This document shows, one piece after another, positions 24,320-36,524 of a stretch of 64,000 bases of DNA. The notes below the pieces were generated by a model, which worked only from the letters and a program-made list of their open reading frames with translations, made no database searches and had not been told where the DNA came from. This DNA is from Euleptes europaea. Lineage: Eukaryota > Chordata > Lepidosauria > Squamata > Sphaerodactylidae. The position numbers were made by a program, and so were the translations under genes. The first letter of the stretch is position 1. Each line of letters starts with the position of its first letter. The stretch covers positions 26,426,159-26,490,158 of the forward strand of contig NC_079318.1 of NCBI RefSeq assembly GCF_029931775.1, read 5' to 3'.

Positions 24320-24608
24320 AAGAAGAAGAAGAGTTGGATTTTATATGCCGGGAGAATCAAACCGGCTTACAATCATCTTGTCTTCCCCTCCCCACAACAG
24401 ACACCCTGTGAGGTGGGTGGGGCTGAGAGAGCGTGACTTGCCCAAGGTCACCCAGCTAGCTTCCTGTGTAGGAGTGGGGAAACAAACCCAGTTCACCAGA
24501 TTAGCCTCTGCCGCTCATGTGGAGGAGTGGGGAATCAAACCTGGTTCTCCAGATCAGACTCCATCGCTCCAAACCACCGCTCTTAACCACTACATCACAT
24601 TGGCTCTC
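24320..24608 (-). mobile_element. tRNA-derived SINE, family A (full length)
   Basis: The minus strand starts gagccaatgtgatgtagtgg with tRNA-like A box and a B box (ggtttgattccccactcc). It ends in an (agaagaag) type tail seen on the plus strand at 24320-24331. Other copies: 32277, 41207, 54628. Confidence 0.85.
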
Positions 24609-25250
24609 AAGAGCAAAATACTGTTTGATGAAGTCATTACAGTCCAAATTTGGATGTGTAATATGATTTGATCAAAGAAGCTCACTATTGGTGTGCAGGT
24701 GTGCTAAAACGTACCTTGCACTTTGTTTTACACAAGCAGAAATACAAGATAGGATAGGTTAAGTTGACAGTGCCAGGGCTACTTGCAATGACTATCTTGC
24801 GTTTCCGTTTGTCCAAGTAGAAATGGTCCGCGGGATCCAACCCATGGACAACCACACATTATCTCATTGTATATCAGCAGTTGAATCCACATAGGAAGCC
24901 AGTTGTGAGTAGCTATGCAATGAAACCAACCATACCACACAGAAATATGGGGGTCATGAGGATGAATGCTAGTGAATATGACCATCCTCTGCAGGTGAAG
25001 TCACTCCACAGTGAGACAAAACGACAGCAGAAGGCCGTGTCTTGCATGCATCCACTTCCTGTGAGGAAGCTATGGGCATGCAACATGATGCTGAAGAACA
25101 GCCAGGCTTGGAAACAGCCATTCACCTGGTGGTCTGCAGCAAGTCAGGGTCTCCTCCTGGTAACAAGAGAAGAACCTTTTGAAGGTTCCACCTTGAGTCT
25201 TTTTTTTTTTTTTGAGGAAGATGGACTATGAATGCTGTAAACAGAAGTTA

Positions 25251-25754
25251 CCGTATATACTCGCGTATAAGCTGAGTTTTTCAGCCCAAAAAAAAAGGGC
25301 TGAAAAAGCTGAACTCGGCTTATACGGGGTCAATACGGTAGGGGAGGGGAGGGAGGAGGGAACTTACCGCCGCTGCCTTTCCCCGGCCGGGAGTGGCCTC
25401 CAGAGGCCCCCTGCAGCTGCAGGGAGGCCGCTCAGCCGCCCCCGCCGCCTTCTCCCAGCCGGGAGTGGCCTCCAGAGGCCCCCTGCGGCTGCAGGGAGGC
25501 CGCCCCGCCGCCCCCGCGCCACTTCCCGCCACCAGGAGCGGCCGGGGGGGCCTCCTGCAGCTGCAGGAAGGCCGCCCCCGCCAGATCTGCCGCTTCCCGC
25601 CGCCAGGAGCCCGGTCAGGTAAGCCTGTGGGGGGGGGGAGGGGTTATAAGCCGACCCTCGGCTTATACGCAGGTGCCTAATTTCCCCCCATTTTTGGGGA
25701 GAAATTAGGCAACTCGGCTTATACGCGGGTCGGCTTATACACGGGTATATACGG
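25251..25754. mobile_element. DNA transposon with ccgtatata ends and GC-rich minisatellite core
   Basis: The left end ccgtatatactcgcgtataa is inverted at the right (ttatacacgggtatatacgg). ta flanks both ends (25249-25250, 25755-25756), compatible with a TA target duplication. Internal palindromes surround ttcagccc/gggctgaa and cggcttatac. The centre (25380-25600) is three diverged units of about 60-70 bp (gagtggcctccagaggcccc ... gctgcagggaggcc). Confidence 0.8.
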
Positions 25755-25792
25755 TAAGATGGATTTTGATTTTATTTTAAAATAATTACCTT

Positions 25793-26018
25793 TACTTTTT
25801 TTATTTATATCCCACCTTTCTCCCAAACGGGGACCCAAAGTGGCTGACATCATTCTCCTCTCCTCCATTTTATCCTCACAACCCTGTGAGGTAGGTTAGG
25901 CTGAGAGCATGTGGCTAGCCCAAGGTCTCCCAGCAAGCCTCCATGGCACAAGTGGAGATTTGAACCAGGGTCTCCCAGATCCTAGTCCAACCCTTTAACC
26001 ACCACACCTTGCTGGCTC
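25793..26018 (-). mobile_element. tRNA-derived SINE (MIR-like body)
   Basis: On the minus strand the head gagagccagcaaggtgtggt leads to a B box (gtttcaaatctccac-like) and the body cttgggctagccacatgctc ... ggtccccgtttgggagaaag, ending aaataaa. Related copies at 9655 and 58381. Confidence 0.75.
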
Positions 26019-26020
26019 TC

Positions 26021-26689
26021 TTATAAGCCAATATGTCTGAACGATTAAAAAACACGGGCTAGCAGTTTTTGTGGATTTATCTGCAAGTATAGTAAAGAGA
26101 AAGAGCTACATTGTTACTCTCTGCCACATTTCTGTATGTATGGGAGATTTAGCTGCAAAGCCCTCCACTACTTTAAGTACTGCCTTGCCAGATTGGGCAA
26201 GGTGTTTATGGGAGTCTGGCATTCTGTTTCAAACAGGGAGTCAGTAAGATGCCACTGGAATCACACCAGAAATTGTCGTCAGCATCCAGATATGCTGCCT
26301 CTAATCACGAAGGCGCCATTTATCTTGTTATGGTTAATCTCTATGGATGGATGTGTCTCCCGTGAATTTGTCTAATCCTTTAAAAAAAAATCTAAGCAAA
26401 CAGTCATCAAGGTATACGTGAATGCATTGTAAGAAGAAATTTTATTTTGGTCTGTCCTGAATCTTCCTCCCAATCAATTTCACTACGAATCCAAGTTCCA
26501 CTGTAGTGTGTGACAGTAAAGAAAAAATTCTAGATATTTATTCCATGCCATTCCTGTCTCAAAGACACTTTGCTTCAACAGTGATTCTCAGCCCTACCCA
26601 TGCTGATACCATTTTGCCTTGAGTAGTATGCAGCTAGTATGCCAGGTAAAACAGAAACTGACCATACAGAGTATATGTTTACAACCAAG
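26021..26689. other. GNG4 5' intron, nothing recognised
   Basis: No coding or repeat signal recognised. ORFs are short and random-looking. Confidence 0.35.
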
Positions 26690-27170
26690 GCCAACAAAAT
26701 TAAAAAATCACACAATTTTACATTTCCACAGATTAAGGAAGTACATTAAGGGAACGTAGCTTCACTGCTACTGCACAGTATTTTGCAACCTGGGTGGTGA
26801 TTGGTGAGCTGTCTGCCAGAAGAAACCTTTTGGTCCATTCACCCTCATCACCAGAGCCCATTTCCCTAATCAAAGGGTCAATAATACTGAAGCAGGCTGA
26901 CTTGTAAGAGGGGACATCTAAAAAATACATGCTGAGTGGTTTCCAATCTTTCTTCACTAAGAGTTCTATGTAATCACAGGGAACATCAGTATTTTTCAGA
27001 TTTGTTGTGCATTGTTGGAATATAGGAGCCTTGCAAGAAGTTAAGAGTCCACCTAGTCCAGCACCCATTTCCAACAGTGGTCGGGTAGATACTTCCAAGA
27101 AGTCCAAAATACAGGGCATGAAAGCAATAGCCAACCTCCATGGTTTGCTTTCTGACAACTGATATTCAGT
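26690..27170 (-). mobile_element. Non-LTR retrotransposon ORF2 C-terminal fragment
   Basis: An open stretch on the minus strand (26733-27158) has the tail signature SIIDPLIREMG ... KRFLLADSSPITTQVAKYCA. This corresponds to the fragment at 28609-28887 (LLADKSPNSTEAVAEYLAK). These elements have a C-rich ORF2 tail after the reverse transcriptase. The clade (I/Vingi-like or other) is uncertain. Confidence 0.6.
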
Positions 27171-27224
27171 TGCATAACACTTCCAAATATTAAGGTATCA
27201 AACAGGAAGAGGCTACAAGCTGAC

Positions 27225-27475
27225 ACACAAATTGAAACATAATATAGACAAGGTGGAAGTGCTGGTGCTTAGAAGTAAGACTGGCTTGGGATTTGGTCCA
27301 CAGCCTGTTCTGTATGGCATTACACTCCCCCTGCAGGAGCAGGTTCACAGTCTGGGATTGTTCCTGAACATGGTTCCTGTTTCTTGTGGTGCAGGTCTCC
27401 AGTAGTGCATCTTACCTGTGGATTTGTGTTTATGTGTTTTGTTTTTAATGTATGCATTTTTACTCTTCTATTGTT
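27225..27475 (+). mobile_element. L2 LINE fragment
   Basis: gacaaggtggaagtgctggt ... attacactccccctgcagga ... gcaggttcacagtctgggat matches the same L2 stretch as 17745-17870. Confidence 0.75.
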
Positions 27476-27483
27476 TGCTGACC

Positions 27484-27695
27484 CTGACCTGGATGGCCCA
27501 GGCTAGCCTTATCTCATCAGACCTTAGAAGCTAAGCAGGGTTGGCCCTGGTTAGTACTTGGATGGGAGACCACCAAGGAAGACCAGGGTTGCTATACAGA
27601 AGGCGGCAATGGCAAACCGCCTGTTAGTCTCTTGCCTTCAAAACCACACTGGGTTGCTATAAGCTGGCTTCAACTTGAAGGCATTTTACACACTG
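27484..27695 (+). mobile_element. 5S rRNA-derived SINE
   Basis: The head gatggcccaggctagcctta ... gaagctaagcagggttggcc ... gttagtacttggatgggaga, ccacc follows 5S rRNA, including its internal promoter (A box/IE/C box region). A non-5S body and a BovB-like 3' end (aagctggcttcaacttgaag, gcattttacacac) follow. It is inserted in L2 sequence. Confidence 0.9.
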
Positions 27696-28440
27696 ATTGT
27701 TTGCTGCCTTGGGGACCCTAAGTTGGGTGGAAAGATGGCTTTAAAATATTTTAAAGAAATAAATAAAACCTCATACTGTTTCATCAATTTCTACTGTTTT
27801 TGAGATAAACTGATCTGGTCATAGCCACGCATGGCTTGGCAAAACCCAGGTTAGATCACTGTAATACATTCTATGGGGAGGGGGCTGTTTCTGAAGATAG
27901 TTCAGAAATTTCATTTGGTTCAGTATGCACTGGCAAGTGTTTTTTCCTCCTTCTGTATCAGTCTGTCCATGAGCTGAGGCCATTATCTAGTGCCCTGCTC
28001 TTGGATGAGGCTGGAACAGGATATTTAGAATGGTAGCCCCAGTCTGTAGAATTCTCTGCCCCAGGAAGTCTACCTTGCCCCCCACTGTGGGCCTTTCATA
28101 TATATGCTAGTAAAATCATTTTTTTTAATTTCAGCAAGCCTTTGATGGCTTTAGATTCTGGTTTTTAGGCATTGCTATTGGGACATGATCCCTGCTTTTC
28201 TTGGATTTACTGAATACATATTTCATTAGTACTGTTTTCTAAATCAGTTTGCTTTTCTATTATTTGATTTCTGATTTGCTTTTTTATGCTTATTTCATGT
28301 GGTTTTGTTTTTAGTTTTACAGCTGGTTGTTTTGGTTATTTGCCTATATGAATGTTTTCATTCCTATTATTAGCACTTTTGAATGCTACATTAGATTAAT
28401 AGAAAGACAGGATATAACTTCTTTAAAATAAACAAACAAA
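27696..28440 (+). mobile_element. L2 LINE fragments
   Basis: 27696-27775 is an L2 3' end (ctgccttggggaccctaagt ... aaataaataaaacc). 27830-28440 is a further diverged copy (ggttagatcactgtaataca, gatgaggctggaacagga) ending in aaacaaacaaataaat. Confidence 0.6.
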
Positions 28441-28608
28441 TAAATATTTACCAGGGCTAATAAGCATCCATGAATTTGTCTAATCCCCCTTTAAAACCTC
28501 ATCACAACTTTTAACACATAATTCCATAAATGAATTAGACATTTTTTGAATGCGTATGTTATTTTATCGGCCCTGAACCCACTGCCAATTAATTTCACTG
28601 GGTAAACA

Positions 28609-28887
28609 AAATCAAAATCAAAAACCTTTAATGGCATAAAAAAGAGCATTTTAAGATAGTACATTACTTATCAAGTTCAATATAATACAACAGTAGAGTA
28701 CCACTATAAGCACCAAAAAACACAAGCAATTGGTATAACAATTACTTGTCAATACTAAAATCAATAGCTAAAATCTTTGCCAAATATTCGGCAACTGCTT
28801 CTGTAGAGTTGGGGGACTTATCTGCCAGTAAAAGTTGGATAGTCCTATTCGTTGGGCCAGGGAGATTCATGATGATTGGATCTATAA
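28609..28887 (-). mobile_element. 5'-truncated non-LTR retrotransposon with 13-bp target duplication
   Basis: Flanked by exact copies of cactgggtaaaca (28596-28608 and 28888-28900). The minus strand encodes LLADKSPNSTEAVAEYLAK near its 5' end and finishes ttaaaggtttttgattttga, with a repetitive aaaatc tail. Only about 280 bp inserted. Confidence 0.8.
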
Positions 28888-28999
28888 CACTGGGTAAACA
28901 TGACTTCTAGTATAACAGGAGGGGGGATCCATCCACTTACAAATCATTGATAATTGTATAAGCTCCTAACATAGATCCCCTTCTCTTTTTTCCATAAAG

Positions 29000-29745
29000 T
29001 AAAAATCCCTGAACGCCTTAGCCTTTTCTTACAAGGAATGTTCTCCAATCCTTTGATTGATTTATGTAACTATAAGGATCCACAGTGGCTTACAAAAATA
29101 CCTAATTTAAACAAACAATTAATTAAGAAAAAAAACAAAAAATCACATCCTGGACAGGTTCTCATCATTTCTACACTATTTTCCAGTTCTACAAAATCTT
29201 TTCTGAGGCTGGGGTGAGCACAACTCACCAGAATATTCCCAAGGCAGCCACAGCATCTATTTATATAGATTGCTTTTAATCCCTTTCCTAACGATCCCCA
29301 ATGTGGAATTTGTCCTTTTGTTATTATAACTGTTGCACATCAGCTGATGTTTTCATTGACCTGAACATTACAGCCAGATTAGACCCTACCAAGAGTGCTG
29401 GCATTTTTTCCCCCTGTGCCATTGTGTATCCCTTATACCTCATCACTTACACTAAATATCATTTGCCATTTTGTTGCCCACTTATTCAGTTTGGATAAGT
29501 CGTTCTGGAGATCTTTGTAGTCAGTTGGGGTTGTCACCATCCTGAACAGTTTGTCACCATTTACAATCTTGGCTACCTCAATGTTCTTACACCTCACTCC
29601 ACATCGTGTATGAATAAAGAGATGCACTGAACTTTGGAAGAGTGGGATATAAATATTATAAAATAAATAATAAATAAAAGACAGAGATCTTTGGGTAATA
29701 TACTCCACTGAGACATATAGCCATTTATTCCGGCTCTTCACTTCC
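29000..29745 (-). mobile_element. CR1 LINE fragment
   Basis: The minus strand includes IVNGDKLFRMVTT ... LQNDLSKLNKWATKWQM, the CR1 reverse-transcriptase segment after FADD. Next come typical downstream CR1 sequences (catttgccattttgttgccc inverse, and the ttttctgaggctggggtgag region). Old and broken. Confidence 0.7.
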
Positions 29746-30194
29746 AGTTCTTAACCAGTTAATGATCCGTAAGAGTAACAGTCCTCTTATCCTGCCAAAT
29801 TAACTCAAGAGCAAAGGAAAGTCAGAAGCTTTTTTGGAAATTCAAATAGCGCATCTATTCAATCATCTCCATTTACAGATGTCAGAGAATTCTAAACAGC
29901 TGGTAAGGCAAAAGCCATGCTGATGCTTCCTCAAACCGTTTTTGTTTTATATGTTTAATGTAACAGTTTATCTGGGGCAGAGGTTAGCCTAAGAGGCTTG
30001 TAATAGCCTGCCTACCCCTTTTTAAAATTAGTGTTAATTATCTTCCAATCCTTCAGTAAGAAGGCATATTTTATTTCATTTATTTACTTACAATATGTAT
30101 ATTATGTCCTTCAACAAATGTTCTCAAACCAGTTTAGACTAAAATATCATTTACATAAGTTAAAAATAAATTAACACTTCTTAAACACCAAACC

Positions 30195-30700
30195 ATGTTT
30201 ATTTATTTAAAACATTTATTAGCCACCTTTCTTCTTTACGCAGTTCAAGGCAGCACATAGATAAAATACATTAAAAACATAAAATCTAAAATCACAATTC
30301 AAGACTGCCAGTAAACTTAACCATATGCAGTCCTAAATAAAACTGTCTTCAACTGCTTCCCATTCTCCTGAACACTGAAAGTTAGGGGGCAAAGCGCACT
30401 TCCTTGAGGAGGTTGCTCCATAATCATGGGGCTGCCACTGAAAAGTCCCTCTCTTGTGTACCCACCAAATGAGCTTTTTTGATTGATGGGACAGTCAGGA
30501 GGGCCTCTCCCTTTGATCTTAATTCCCGGGCATGAACATATGGAAGACGATCCTGCAAATACCCCGGTCCCAAGCCATGTAGGTCTTTAAAGGTCAAAAC
30601 CAACACTTTGAATTGGGCTCTGGAGTGGATTGGCAGCCAGTGTAATTGCGGTAATATTGCAGTCACATGCTCTCGATAGCTGGCCCCAACCAGCAGTCTA
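30195..30700 (-). mobile_element. L2 LINE 3' fragment
   Basis: Minus strand: ILPQLHWLPIHSRAQFKVLV, LTFKDLHGLGPGYLQDRL and the closing ERDFSVAAP block of L2 ORF2, then the 3' UTR ending near aaataaacat. Open over about 80 codons. Confidence 0.9.
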
Positions 30701-31789
30701 GAAGATCAATATTTCACATGTGAGCTCTGTCAGTAGACCTGGATAGATGACATCGGGACCTGGTAATATATAAGAAGCTAATTTTAATTTGCCAATTAAC
30801 CCTGAAGTCTCATCTTGTCACCTCTATTTGACTTATCTTCAAATGCCTTCGCTGTGGGGGAAAATGATTCAGCATGAATATCTGCCCAACATCTTCTGCA
30901 GCGAGGATTTATACAAAGAATTAATTCTGTTTCCCTATCTTCCCATTCACCTTCAGTAATCTCCTCTCATCTTTGCTAACAGTCCCCTGCCTGATATCCA
31001 GCTTCTTAAAGATTTAAAGAAATGTTTGTTCTGTATTTGTTCTGTTTTGTATTTAAAGAAATGTTTGTTCTATTAATTTTAGCAATTTGCTCCTTAAATT
31101 CCTTTTATTCGTCTCTTATCATCACCTTATTTTTGTGTGTCCCCCCTTGAATTTGTGCTTTTCATTTTCCTCATTTCAGAAAGACTTCCACTTTTTTTTA
31201 AAAAAAGAAAACCTCCCAGCTCTCTGACTTCATTGACTTTACTCATTAACCACACCTGTTGACATCAAGTCTCTATTTTGTTGGCGCCTTTCTTTCTCCA
31301 CCATTTTGGTACCAAGACCAGCTCTTCTTTACCAGTTACATGAGGGCCTGAAAAACGTGTTTTGGGCTGTCTCCAAGCCAAATGCTGAAGACCAGTAGAT
31401 AAGGGGCAGGATTTAATATATAACCACCTTAATTTCATCATGTTCAACAGAAGACAAGTAGTTTCACAGAGAAATAATTTCTTCCCCTTTACATAGTCCC
31501 AAATCCATTAATCGGGGCCTCTGGGAAATTAGGGTGCACTTGAACACAAGACTTCTGTTCATCCTATTGCATTAACATTTCTGCTCAGAAAAACCCAGGT
31601 TCACATCAGCATTTTTGACTAAAGAGTTTTTTCTTCACACTGCTATCTAACACATCTTGTCCCCATCCTAAGACTTCCCCTTCTTTCATGTTTGGAAATA
31701 TTCTCCGCACTTACGAACCTCCTCCTTTACCTTCTGCCAATCAGAGAGCACACTAGTTATCTGAAAGACGTCTCCTCCTACATGTTCCC
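30701..31789. other. GNG4 5' intron, partly old CR1-like
   Basis: 30720-31230 resembles degenerate CR1 3' region (cctgatatccagcttcttaa, cttcagtaatctcctctcat) but too weakly to bound. The rest shows nothing recognisable. Confidence 0.3.
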
Positions 31790-32130
31790 ATGCACCAATT
31801 ACGGTCTTCAGACTGCCACCTTCTGGCACATAGGGTGACCTGCCAAGCACTGACCAGAGCCCTGGTCTTTTCCATCGCGGACCCCACTTTGTGGAATGGC
31901 TTCTCTGAAGAGGGATGGAAAAGTCCTTGTTGGGGATCTTCAGGAGGCGCTACAAGTCTTGTTTACTTTTGTCAGGGCTTTTGGTGGGTTATGAACCGCA
32001 GGCATCTTTGGGAGGGGAAGTAGTTCTGTTTTTTAAATTTATTTGGTTTTAATTTGTAATGTTTTAATTATTTCTTGTAAGCTGCCTTGAGCAGGAAAAG
32101 TGGGACATACATATTTTAATTAACAAACAG
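31790..32130 (+). mobile_element. L2 LINE 3' end
   Basis: ccctggtcttttccatcgcg, gaccccactttgtggaatgg and gtaagctgccttgagcagga with a final aaattaac-type tail match the L2 ORF2 end and 3' UTR. Confidence 0.8.
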
Positions 32131-32276
32131 TTCATCTGGATTTCCTTCCATTCTTTCAAGTCCAGAGAAAAAATAATCTTGTTTTTTATCCAAGTCCAAA
32201 AACTATAACTGAGGGCAGAATCTATCCCAAATGTCACCCTTATGTAGTCCTACAAGATGTTAATGGTACATGAACA

Positions 32277-32578
32277 GAGCTAGTGTGGAGTAGTGTTTAA
32301 GAGTGGCGGTTTGGAGCAGTGGACTCTGATCTGGAGAACCGGGTTTGATTCCCTACTCCTACACATGAGCGGTGCAGGCTAATCTGGTGAACTGGATTTG
32401 TTTCCCCACTCCTACACACGAAGCCAGCTGGGTGACCTTGGGCTAGTCACAGTCTCTCAGCCTCACCTACCTCACAGGGTGTCTGTTGTGGGGAGGGGAA
32501 GGTGATTGTAAGCCGGTTTGATTCTTCCTTAAATGGTAGAGACAGTTGGCATATAAAAACCAACTTCTTCTTCTTCTT
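32277..32578 (+). mobile_element. tRNA-derived SINE, family A (full length)
   Basis: Head gagctagtgtggagtagtgt with A box. B box gggtttgattccctactcc. Body gtgaccttgggctagtcaca ... ggtgattgtaagccggtttg. Tail (cttctt)n. Confidence 0.9.
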
Positions 32579-33603
32579 TACTTCTCTTCCTTTCTAGATC
32601 TGTTTGGATTACCACTTGGGTCACCGCCTTGGATGCTGACAGAGCAGATTCTGGATCTGCTCCAACCTCCCATGTTCATGCAGTGGTTTAAGCCCCGTCC
32701 ATTGCTATATCATAGGGATCTTGCCTTCCCCTTGGATTTACCCTTTTGGATTATTGACCACCCGGTTATGAGACTCTGCCTGAGGATTTTTATCCCTTCT
32801 TGAGGATTTGAACATGCTCAGCTAGATAGCTATAACTCCTTGCTTCACCCTCTTGCTCTTTTTGGTGTTTTACTACTTCTTCTTGAGTGATATATGTTGT
32901 GTGAGTTTTGGGAATAACCCAGGCATTCTTATATTGTTGTATGCCTGATATAATGATTTGTGATGGTGATATTAATTATTCCCCTCAATAAAACTGGTTT
33001 CACCATACTTCCAGGTCTCAGTGGCCTTTTCAAACTTGTGTGAGGTTCTTCGTCGCTTTGTCAAATGATTTCTTGGTTACTGTTTGTGTGCATCACTCCC
33101 CTCAATCCATGTGTAAAACCCAACGCAGCAGCACCTCTTAGTAAAGAAGCAAAAGTCAACATTTTCTACACATTCTGCCTTTCCCCCTGATTGGGGTGTA
33201 ACACAAACACAGCCTGTCTCTTGTGAACAGGGTAGGTTTGTTTCAAAATATTCCACACTGTCTAATATGTTTAAACCTTTCAGCCCAACACCACTATCTC
33301 ATGCACATACAGAGCCTCTGCAGTTCTACCTGCAGGGGGACTGACTAACTTTTAAAGCAGGTTATTTTAGAAAGAGAAAATGATAACTGAAACTTCTTCC
33401 CCTTGGTTTTCCCCCATTTTCCCAAACTTGCTTTGCTGCAAAGTTTTTGGAAAGATTGCAGCAAAACCTTGCCATATGGTAAGGAAAGTTTGAATTTTCC
33501 CAGTCCCGCCCAAGCGGCAGCCATTTCCCCTGGCTTTGCCCCCACACTAGCCATTTCCTCCCCTCTGCCACTGTGGGGGGGGGGGGCTTTTTATTTATTT
33601 TTT
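32579..33603. other. GNG4 5' intron, nothing firmly recognised
   Basis: 33400-33520 has short inverted patches around gcaaagtttttggaaag and ccatatggtaagg. No exon seen. Confidence 0.3.
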
Positions 33604-33840
33604 AATTGGCAACTGAATATCATTATACTATTGTAACTATCAGCGTATCAAGATCTCTGAATTCCTAGCTTTCCCTCCCAAAAGGATAAGCCTCCAGCCC
33701 CTTTTGTTGAAGAGATATCCCCTTCCCTTTCTATCTCCGGAGGAAAAAGGCTAGAGATTTTTTTTTAAATGAAAGATGGGAATTCAGAGTTCCTGATACA
33801 CAGATTATTATAACAATATTCAACTGCTGATTTAAAAAAA
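33604..33840. repeat. Hairpin (fold-back) repeat, about 70-bp arms
   Basis: The left arm (ggcaactgaatatcattata ... tcaagatctctgaattcct) is inverted at 33765-33835 (gggaattcagagttcctgat ... caatattcaactgctga). The spacer is about 90 bp. A third, single arm lies at 1-130. Confidence 0.75.
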
Positions 33841-36524
33841 ACTTTAAAAGCCCTACTAGTGATGCAGGAGTAGGCTTGCCGGGTTCCCACAGGGAGATTC
33901 CCCATCACTGGCGGGATGGGGGCGGGGAATGAAAAATTGCCACTATCAAACCAGCTTAATGTCACTTTCTGGGAAAACCCGGGAGTAACATCAGTATGCC
34001 CTAGGAATTGCCAGAAACTTTCCTAGAGCAGACTGGTGTCACTTCTGGGGGAAACCCGTAATGACAAAATGCCATTGCAATGACGGAGCTGGCAGCCCTA
34101 TGTAGGGGGAGATGCATAGTGCCAGGGGACTGGGGCAACAACCTAATTTTTTTTCTCAGGGCCTCAGGACATACATCTAACAAAATGCAAATCCAGTACA
34201 TGAACACTTTTATGAGAATAAAAGTTGGTTAGTCTTTAAAATACCACAAGAATCCTGTTTACATTTCCTAACATCACTGGTGCCAGTATCAACCATACAT
34301 GCAGATGCTCTTTAAAAGACTCATCTGTATGGCGTATGCATCAGGTCGACAAGTCACCATGTAGGTAATCACAACAACCATCTATGTTCATCATTATCAA
34401 ATATGCCACCCCAAAGGCATATCCTTAGTTTGTCACCTGGAAAATGGGTCCTTTCTTCACAAGCATTTTCTTCTCCTACCTTAAGGCACTCATCTTCCAG
34501 CTCAGCATGGGAACAGGACCTCTCTTGAATGTCTCCAAATATCTTGCATCAGCTTCTCTCAGTGCTTTTGAGGTCGGCCCTGGTATCAAGGGAATAAACT
34601 TGTTCCCTCAGAGCCAACAAATGATGATACTGAGCACATGCTCTGAACTTCTGCTTGTGAACATGTGGACGTGGTGAAAAATGCCGAGAAGCCTCCACAG
34701 CAAAAGATAACAAACCTTGATGCATGGTGAAAAGGTTTGTCAATTTTTAAATGCAGATAGTTGATCATAGATTGCTTTACCATGCAAATTTGACCTTGAG
34801 GTATTCTTGCAGTTTAGCTGACTTTTCTTTCTTCTACATACTTTGAACAGAGAAGGCTTGCAAGAATTTCAGTACACTTTTACAGCACGTATCTATCCCT
34901 AAAGTCAGTTAGTGGAAATGAGAGGAAAGGGCCTCTACCCACGCAGTTCCTAGCTCTCCCCTGCTGGAGCAGAGAAGTAGTCATGAAAGAAAGGGGGGAA
35001 AACACTCATTGCCTTATACTTGGGATCCTTGCGACAGTGAAGTGGGGGATTGCCCCCTCACCACTGAAAGGATTGTGAGGGTTGGGAATTGGGCACAGCC
35101 CCCCCTTACCAAAGGATTGCAAGGCAGGATATCCCCCAGGAATTTTTATAGGTCCCCATCTGTATGGAATTCCTTACCTCATTCACATTTTGAGATTCCC
35201 CTCTTCTTTTCATGAATTTGCTTAAAATGTACAGATCAGAAACTAAATATGGCCTTACTTTTGCAATAATGGAGGAAGAAGGAGAATCCCTAAGCAGCCT
35301 GAGCAATACCAATTCCATCTCCTTCTGATAGAACACCATCCCACCCATCCTAGTTATGCTTTTACTGTGCCTCATGCTAGTTCTGACCTCTTTGGCCTCT
35401 TATAAGACGCTGCAATAACTATTGTGGTGCCAGCAGATGCCAGAAGAGATGGTATCAGCCTGCCTGTCTCTTAAAAACATCCTGGCTTATTTGAACAAAC
35501 CTTTCAACTGCACGTCAAGTAGGCAATATCAGTGTTCATTTCACCTTTATAAGAATTCTAAGAAAGCTCAAATGCTGCTAAACCAGGCTGAAAAACGTGC
35601 ACCTCAAAATTGGCTTCTTGCCTTTTTGGCTGCATGTGCAAGTTCTGCTGCCTCCATATTCATAAAGTTGAAATTACTCCTAACAAGTCTTTCGTTTTAC
35701 ATAATAACCCTCTCCAATCGTCAAAATATCACCCAGATCCAGCAAGGTTTTCCCAACAGTAAACATAGGGCTACTCTGACAACGCAGGATGGGTTACAGC
35801 CTTCCTTCACTGGACCTTGCAATACTAAACTCCCACCACTGCTCATTATCATATTAAATAGAAATATAAAATATCAGCAAGATCCCAGCTTTTGATCGTT
35901 GCAGCCAACCAATTACATGGGACCCCTTATTATTCATTTATGGCACGGACACACTGAAAGTGGCATACGGGCATCTTAGCTCCTCCCTCTGCATGCCAGT
36001 CTCTCACCTGAACTGATCATTTCCTGAAGTACACCTAGAACAGAGGTAGGCAACCCCTGGCAAGGGTGTCAAAGAGTGGCTCACCTGATCAACAGGCAAG
36101 GCCTGTCCACGTGATCCAGGTGAGCCCAAGGCACCAGCAGCACAATTCTGGCTCAGCCTAATCTCAGTATGCCTGGGCAAATGCAACCCTTGCCCCCCCC
36201 CTTTTGTTTGCTGGAGCACTACATTCTTCCCAGGTAGATGTTGTGGTGTTTTGGGCACCTGAGCCAAAAAATCCAAATTGAAACCTTAATCTGAGATAGG
36301 TTCACCAGAAATCAGCCCCAGGAGCCTGTAAATAATAGAAGATATTATCTCTGAGCTAGTACAGGGTACATTTCTGCTGAATTGCCATCATTCACCCCAA
36401 AATTTCTGAGGTCAGGCTTTTTTGGTGTGTAAGCCGCTAATTTTTCCCCAGTCTGAAAAATATCATGCTAACCTCATCCTTTGCAAGAAGCCATGATATC
36501 TGAGACAGTCAAAAGGAAGGCGTA
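33841..36524. other. GNG4 5' intron, no firm features
   Basis: Apparently unique sequence. The 157-codon open stretch at 35422-35895 has no recognised similarity and no supporting splice or start context. Nothing else was seen. Confidence 0.35.

Noticed and set aside
26733-27158. 141-codon minus-strand frame as a host gene
   Set aside because: It shares its tail motif with a second fragment at 28609-28887 that has a target-site duplication, so it is best read as a retrotransposon tail.
27484-27600. 5S rRNA gene
   Set aside because: Only the promoter-bearing part resembles 5S. The sequence is diverged and joined to a SINE body and tail.
30424-30666. 80-codon minus-strand frame as a host exon
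   Set aside because: It is the C-terminal part of L2 ORF2.
32277-32350. tRNA gene
   Set aside because: A and B boxes are present but no complete cloverleaf. The sequence continues as a dispersed SINE found at several other sites. The same holds for 5185, 49255 and 56021.
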